NCBI RefSeq assembly: GCF_030867095.1 | Contig: NC_081824.1 | Span: 236,308,719 to 236,372,718, forward strand | Reading direction: 5' to 3' | Length of the DNA stretch: 64,000 nt | Source: Alligator mississippiensis | Taxonomy: Eukaryota > Chordata > Crocodylia > Alligatoridae | Part shown: positions 1 through 64,000 of the stretch, in pieces | Position numbering within the stretch: position 1 is the first letter of the stretch | How the letters are laid out: the number at the start of each line of letters is the position of its first letter | Notes under the pieces: generated by a model | Databases searched by the model: none | Told to the model about the DNA's origin: nothing | Seen by the model: only the letters and a program-made list of their open reading frames with translations | Position numbers and translations under genes: made by a program

Positions 1-1271
1 AGCTGCTTTTTGAAGATTTTTCTGAATAAAAAGGCTGCCCCTAAAAGTCACTCTTTAATTTGACAATGGGGCCTTCAGTTTTAGGAAGTTTTCTTATTGC
101 ATAGAAGATTGTGGACCCAGCCACTGTTGCCAAACAATGACAGTATCAAGTTGGAGCCTCAAAATTATTGTATTGAAAGAAAAATTAGTATAAATCATAA
201 AAAGTCAAGAAATGCAAATGTCACTTTTATCCTTAGTGTTGTGGTGATGTGATAGTTATGATGGTCCAGTAAAAATGTGAGGCAAGGATTTGTGTGGCAG
301 TGTCTTTTATTGGACCAACGGTATAGCTGGGAGGAATACAGACAAATTTGGGGGTATCAAGTATCCTTCCTCAGGTCTCTAAGAAGAAAGCAGACACAAC
401 TTGAGCTAAATAGCAAATTGCAAAGGCATAGATAGATCTTTGTTCTGTCTGCTACTTAGCCTAGCTGTGCCTGCTTTTTCCTCAGAGACCTGAGGAAAGG
501 TACTTGGGACCAGAAAAAAATAAGCTATCACCCACAAAAATCCTTTTTTATCCCTAATATATGTACATATTAAACAGCAAATATTTTCATAATTTTGTTT
601 ACTATTATCTCTTAAAATTAGTATGTCTACCACTCACACCACTATGCATTCACCTTTAGAAGCATAGTTAAGGGCCAGATCCAGCCTATAGGGCTCCGCC
701 ACAGGTCCGAATATTTGTTGGGGGGAGCAATGATCTGGCATGCAGGGTTGGTCCGGTGCATGGGGTTGCACTATGGCAGAATGTGGCATGTGGAGCCAGG
801 GTGGCATGCTGGATCACAACTAAGTGCTAGCCCCATGTAGGATCAGGCCTCTCATTCAGCTTGCAGAGCCATCTAGTGAGTACCACTGTAGTGGAGGATA
901 GTGGTGTGACTCACCTTGCTTAAGGCAAACAGAGGTATAACTGGGATTTCTTGTGCTATGTGAAAAAGGGTAGGTTTGTGCCAAAACCTGAAGAATTGGA
1001 GTGGGGGTTGTTCTAAGGATGAAGAGCCATGGGGGAGGGAGGCATGCTGAGCAGGGGAGAGTCTTACCAGAGACTCAAAAGACCCTAGCTGCTACTGCCC
1101 CACCACCATTCTGGCTCCCCCTCTAAATTTGAGCCCAGGGCTGATGCTCCACTCACCCACCTGAGTTATACTACTAAATGGAAATGCAATTGTGTCAGTG
1201 CTCCTTTGCAAGAGTTACAGGTTACTATGAAACTGATACAATGTGAGGATGAACAGTCATTGACAAATAGC
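1..1271. other. Intergenic stretch beyond the MORN2 3' end
   Basis: I see no gene here. Open frames are short and unsupported. About 300-400 holds a weak match to the 3' region of the Penelope-like elements found later in the window (a short run about polymerised 'cttttattggacCAAC' text). The part from about 660 to 1,000 reads like an old interspersed repeat that I cannot name. Confidence 0.5.
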
Positions 1272-1279
1272 CTCTAAAG

Positions 1280-4265
1280 CAGGGGTGGGCAATTATTTTG
1301 GCTGGAGAGCCACTTAACAAGTTTTGGTGAGCTGTTGAGGGCTGCACAGATAGCTCCACTCCATGACAGGTTCCCCGACCCCTAGCAGCCATCTTAGGAC
1401 CAGAAGTCCCACCCCTAACCCCTGATCTTTGCCACTGGAAGTCCCTCCCCTCGCCCCAGAAGTAGTCCAGGGGCAGGGGGGGTTACCATCTTGGAACCAG
1501 GAAAAAATAACTAAATTATATACTAAAAAAAATCAAATAACTACTATAACTTATTTTAATTTTATTTTAAAAAATATTTTTGTCCTGATTTATATGCATT
1601 TGCATAGTTTATCTAGAGGTGATTGCATAATAGGTCAAAATACAGTCTTACACTTATATATTGTGTGTGGTGAGGCATGAGGGGTGTTTGCATGGGGTGT
1701 GGGTATGGTGGCTGGGGGTGGGGGTGGGTGCGGGGTATGTGGTTGGGGTAGGGATTCATAGATTCATAGATGTTAGGGTCGGAAGGGACCTCAATAGATC
1801 ATCAAGTCCGACCCCCTGCATAGGCAGGAAAGAGTGCTGGGTTCAGATGACCCCAGCTTGATGCTTATCTAACCTCCTCTTGAAGACCCCCAGGGTAGGG
1901 GAGAGCACCACCTCCCTTGGCAGCCCACTCCAGACCTTGGCCACTCTAACTGTGAAGAAGTTCTTCCTAATGTCTAGTCCAAATCTGCTCTCTGCTAGCT
2001 TGTGGCCATTATTTCTTGTAACTCCGAGGGGCGCCTTGGTGAATAAAACCTCACCAATTCCCTTCTGTGCCCCCGTGATGAACTTATAGGCAGCCACGAG
2101 GTCGCCTCTCAACCTTCTCTTGCGGAGGCTGAAGAGGTCCAGGTGCCCCAGTCTCTCCTCATAGGGCTTGGCCTGCAAGCCCTTAACCATACAAGTGGCC
2201 CTTCTCTGGACCCTCTCCAGGTTATCTACATCCCTCTTGAAGTGTGGCACCCAAAACTGCACGCAGTACTCCAACTGCGGTCTGATCAGCGCCCGATAGA
2301 GGGGAAGTATCACCTCCTTGGATCTGTTCGTCATGCATCTGCTGATGCACAATAAAGTGCCATTAGCTTTTCTGATGGCTTGTCACACTGCCGACTCATG
2401 TTCATCTTGGAGTCCACTAGGACTCCAAGATCCCTTTCCGCTTCCGTGCCACCAAGCAGGTCATTTCCTAGGCAGTAGGTGTGCTGGACATTTTTCCTTC
2501 CTAGGTGCAGCACTTTGCATTTCTCCTTGTTGAACTGCATTCTGTTGTTTTCTGCCCATATGTCCAACCTGTCTAGGTCTGCTTGTAGTTGTTCCCTGCC
2601 CTCCAGCGTGTCCACTTCTCCCCACAGTTTTGTGTCATCTGCAAACTTGGACAGAGTACACTTCACTCTCTCGTCCAAGTCGCTGATGAAGATATTGAAG
2701 AGTATCGGTCCAAGGACTGAGCCCTGCGGGACCCCACTGCCTACACCCTTCCAGGTCAATACCGACCCATCCACCACGACTCTCTGGGTGCGACCCTCTA
2801 GCCAATTCGCCACCCACTGGACTGTGTAGTCATCCAAGTCACAGCCTCTTAACTTGTTTACCAGTATGGTGTGGGATACCATATCGAAGGCCTTCCTGAA
2901 GTCTAAGTATATGACATCAACCCCTACTCCTGCGTCCAGGCTTTTTGTAACCTGGTCATAAAAAGAGACTAGATTAGTCAGGCATGATCTACCTGCCACG
3001 AACCCGTGCTGGTTTCCCCTCAGCATAATTTGTCCTGCCGGGCTCTCGCAAATGTGAGTCTTGATAATTTTGTCAAAGACTTTGCCTAGGATGGAGGTGA
3101 GACTGGCCTATAGTTGCCTGGGTCCTCCTTCCTCCCCTTCTTGAAAATGGGGACCACATTGGCCCTTTTCCAGTCCTCCGGGACCTGGCCCATGCACCAT
3201 GACTGCTCAAATATTACCGCCAGTGGCTTCGCAATGACATCAGCCAGTGCCTTCAGTACCCTCGGATGGAGCTCATCTGGGCCTGCCGAGTTAAATGCAT
3301 CCAGTTCCTCCAAGTGACTCTGCACCATCTCAGGGTCTACGCTTGGTAGTCTGGCGCCTTGCTGCTGCCTCTCTACAATCCCAGTGAGAGACTTGTCCTG
3401 CCCCTCACTTAGGAACACTGAGATATGTGGGATAGTGTGTGTGTGTGTGTGGATACAGTGTGGGCCAGGGGGTATGGGAGCGTGTGGGAGGATGTAGGAG
3501 GGTGCGGGTGTGTGTTGGGGGTATGGTGAGGGGTGGGGTGTGTAGGAGGATGTGTGTGTGTGTTTGGGGGGTGGGGGGAGGGGTCCTCTGAGTCCCTGGA
3601 GTGTGTGAGTCCCTGGAGCTGCTTATGGTGGCAACAAGCTGGGCCAGCCCCACCTGGCCCCATAGCACGTAGCTCCTCATGCTCCACCTCAGTCCCCCAG
3701 CCCCCATGTGGTGCAGCGTGTGTGGCCAGCCCCACCCAGTCCAATAGCTTTCCCGCCCCAGTCCCTGGCCACATGTGGTAACAACATGCAGAGCCAGTCC
3801 CACCTGGCCCCATAGCATGCAGCTCCCACACTCATACAGTGTGCTGGACCAACCCAATTCGGCCCCACAGCACGTGGCTCCCTGCACTCCTGTCCACTTA
3901 CCCCCCAGCGGGAGTTCCTGGCCCCAGCCCAGTGGGGCCTGTACCTACATATCCAAGGTTGCAGGTGGGGAAGCTGGGAACAGCCACAGGGGGGAGGAGG
4001 GGGGAGGGAAGGGGCAGGCACGAGCTCTGCCAGGCAGAGCCTTCTTGTGTCCAGTGCCCCTGGCTTGGGGCTGGGGTGGGTCAGGCCAGGCTGGGGTGGA
4101 GGTGGTTGCTTAGCAACCAGAGCCACACCTCCCACATAGAGGCACTGGTCTGCAGAGGGCAGTGAGGGCCAGGGCTTCCAGACAGCTTATGGAGGGGCCC
4201 CACAGGCAGGATGGAATTGCATGGCAGGCCAATCCAGCCCACGGGCCATATTTTGCCAGCCCCTG
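1280..4265. mobile_element. hAT (Buster-type) non-autonomous element, carrying a nested CR1
   Basis: The ends are inverted: CAGGGGTGGGCAA at the left and TTTTGCCAGCCCCTG at the right. They are flanked by a perfect 8-bp direct repeat CTCTAAAG (1272-1279 and 4266-4273), the duplication length of hAT transposons. The inside has no transposase and is GC-rich, with GT-rich tracts around 1,680-1,750 and 3,430-3,560. The unusual length comes from a CR1 inserted at about 1,755-3,422. The long open frames at 3,405-4,165 are chance frames in low-complexity sequence. Confidence 0.85.
1755..3422 (-). mobile_element. CR1 LINE, 5'-truncated, minus strand
   Basis: On the minus strand this reads as the ORF2 reverse transcriptase of CR1: GNYRPVS-like text near 3,090, DFRKAFDMVSH near 2,900, SGVPQGSVLGP near 2,720, the catalytic FADDTKLWG near 2,640, then the thumb region down to about 1,850. 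The 3' end is the short ATTCATAGA-type tail at about 1,755. The reading is broken into at least three frames. It sits inside a hAT element. Confidence 0.92.
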
Positions 4266-4480
4266 CTCTAAAGCATCCTGCTTTCTTTGAAACACATTTA
4301 TTGAAATTAATACTACAATCTAAGTTTTAAGACATTTCATTACTTTCAAAACCTGATTAAAGTAATTATTGCTCTATTCTAAATTCATCCTTTTGTCTCA
4401 GATTCGATGTATTCAATTTCCTACAATGGAACTACATAATGATCTACAGATCAGACCAAAAAGAACAAATCAATACTTAT

Positions 4481-4486
4481 TTTATT
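4481..4486 (-). terminator. Candidate MORN2 polyadenylation signal
   Basis: The minus strand reads AATAAA here, inside AAAATAAAATAAG, about 145 bases after the MORN2 stop codon. No closer hexamer is present in the 3' UTR, so cleavage probably falls near 4,455-4,470. Confidence 0.6.
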
Positions 4487-4629
4487 TTGTTACAAAATGT
4501 CTCCTGGGAAATTATTTCTAATAAATGTGTTAAGAAATCAAAAGTTAGTAAAAACCTTGGTCATGGGTGCTAAGTGAAAATTCCCCAAAAGAATGGTATA
4601 CAATACATTTAACTCTCCATGTAAAATAG

Positions 4630-25488
<20,859 letters not shown>

Positions 25489-25505
25489 GGCGGGGAGCAT
25501 CCGCC

Positions 25506-25519
25506 GTTGCTATGGGAAC
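25506..25519 (-). promoter_or_regulatory. RFX X-box-like site
   Basis: The minus strand reads GTTCCCATAGCAAC: one perfect RFX half-site (AGCAAC) and one half-site with a single mismatch. It lies 18 bases before the MORN2 start codon used here. X-boxes are common in ciliary and spermatogenic gene promoters, which would fit MORN2. Confidence 0.55.
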
Positions 25520-25534
25520 GGGGTTCCGTCCCCC

Positions 25535-25563
25535 ACCGGAAGTGGGGGTGCTTTGCTTCCGGG
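25535..25563. promoter_or_regulatory. Two facing ETS/GABP-like sites
   Basis: ACCGGAAGTG lies at 25,535-25,544. TGCTTCCGGG at 25,554-25,563 is the same core on the other strand. Paired GGAA cores are frequent in bidirectional housekeeping promoters. Confidence 0.6.
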
Positions 25564-25671
25564 TCGCGCCGCGGCTGTCGGGGACGGGACGGGACAGGGG
25601 TGGTGGTTGCGTCTCCGCCAGGAGGCGGTGGGGGGCGCTGATCCCGGCCGCGCCAGCCGTCCCCGCGCGGG
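25560..25671 (+). other. DHX57: DHX57 non-coding exon 1 (5' end uncertain)
   Basis: The donor GTGAGT at 25,672 follows CCCGCGCGG, and the acceptor TTTTGTTCGCAG ends at 25,796, leaving a 125-base first intron before the start-codon exon. The transcription start is not visible and the left coordinate is a guess. Confidence 0.5.
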
Positions 25672-25805
25672 TGAGTGGGGCGCGACCCGGCGGGAGGGTG
25701 CGGCGACGTGCCCCGCTCTGTGGGCTCGGGGGGAGCGGAGCCCCGGGGGCCCCGCGCGGTGCGATGCCTCTGACGGGCCGTTCCTTTTGTTCGCAGGGAG
25801 ACACC

Positions 25806-63400
<37,595 letters not shown>

Positions 63401-63514
63401 GTGAGTGAGACGTTCTTTTTTTGTTGTTGTATTACATACACCACTTCCCGCTGCTCACGTCCCCTTCCCCTTTGAGCAGCAGATTCATGTTGCATGCTTT
63501 GATTTTAACATTGG

Positions 63515-64000
63515 TAGGGACCTACCAAAATCACAATTTTGCGATTTTCTCAGAACCTGTGATTTTGGGCAGGCTCTACACTTTTGGCTTGCTTGCTGAA
63601 AAAATAAATAAATAAATTTACCCACAAGGAGAAAAGCACATGGGAAGCCCTGTAGTCTTGAAGCACATGGTTGGGGTGAGATGTAAGAATAGGCTGCTGC
63701 CACAGTGCCCAGGCAGGCTCCTACTGAGCTGGGGGGGAGGAGGGTGTCACTATGTGTCTGTCCCTGCCCCTGCCTCCCCAGCTCTGGGGCTGCAGGGTGC
63801 TAGCCAGCCACGCCCTCCCTTGCAAGCTCAGGTAAGAGCTGGTGAGCAGAGTAAGCCACTGGCTGCAGGGGGCAGGTACCACTGTAGCAGTTAGAGGTTT
63901 CCTTGCCTGGGAGCCAGGGTGGAGCCAGGGGGCAGTGACCACTGTAGGACAAAACAAAGCAGGCGCTGAACTTGGCAGTACTGTGCATGGGGGCTGGGCA
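63515..64000. mobile_element. TAGGGACCTAC-type TIR MITE, cut by the window edge
   Basis: It starts TAGGGACCTACCAAAATCAC, the same end type as at 46,136. The other end is not in the window. The rest is GC-rich and non-coding. Confidence 0.5.

Noticed and set aside
3405-4165. Overlapping frames of 110-160 codons
   Set aside because: They are low-complexity frames in GT- and GC-rich hAT interior, without motifs.

Overview
The window is vertebrate nuclear DNA, most likely from a crocodilian (a turtle is the main alternative). The interspersed repeats support this: CR1 LINEs dominate, with a Tx1-type LINE, Penelope-like elements and many small hAT elements, and no mammalian Alu/L1 pattern. It holds two genes arranged head to head, as in other amniotes: MORN2 on the minus strand (five coding exons, 25,488 down to 4,630) and DHX57 on the plus strand (one non-coding and twenty coding exons, from about 25.55 kb to 63,400 and continuing past the window). 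Every splice junction used here keeps the reading frame. The joined MORN2 exons give 134 residues with a stop. The DHX57 exons give the first 1,211 residues, with the C-terminal part lying beyond the right edge.

Layout. 1-4.3 kb: sequence beyond the MORN2 3' end, a hAT element carrying a CR1. 4.5-13.2 kb: MORN2 exons 5 to 2, with introns holding an inverted pair of Penelope-like copies, a TA-flanked TIR element with a CR1 inside, and hAT MITEs. 13.2-25.5 kb: the 12.2-kb MORN2 intron 1, with two hAT elements, a CR1 that received two LTR insertions (one of which received a third LTR element), an inverted CR1, and a Tx1 LINE ending just before the promoter. 25.3-25.8 kb: shared CpG-island promoter with an RFX X-box-like site and two ETS-like sites. 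25.8-64 kb: DHX57, whose introns hold about a dozen hAT MITEs, foldback elements and one long CR1.

DHX57 encodes a DEAH/RHA-family RNA helicase with an N-terminal Gly/Arg-rich tail, UBA, CCCH zinc finger, RWD-like region, two RecA-like domains with a DEVH box, and the winged-helix/ratchet region. MORN2 encodes a small MORN-repeat protein. I see no operon, CRISPR array, RNA gene or unknown gene system. The unusual content is the transposon archaeology: three LTR insertions with readable 5-bp target duplications, sixteen hAT elements whose 8-bp target duplications nearly all have a central TA (the Buster-type signature), two places where one 8-bp target was used twice, and a large foldback element built from repeated modules.
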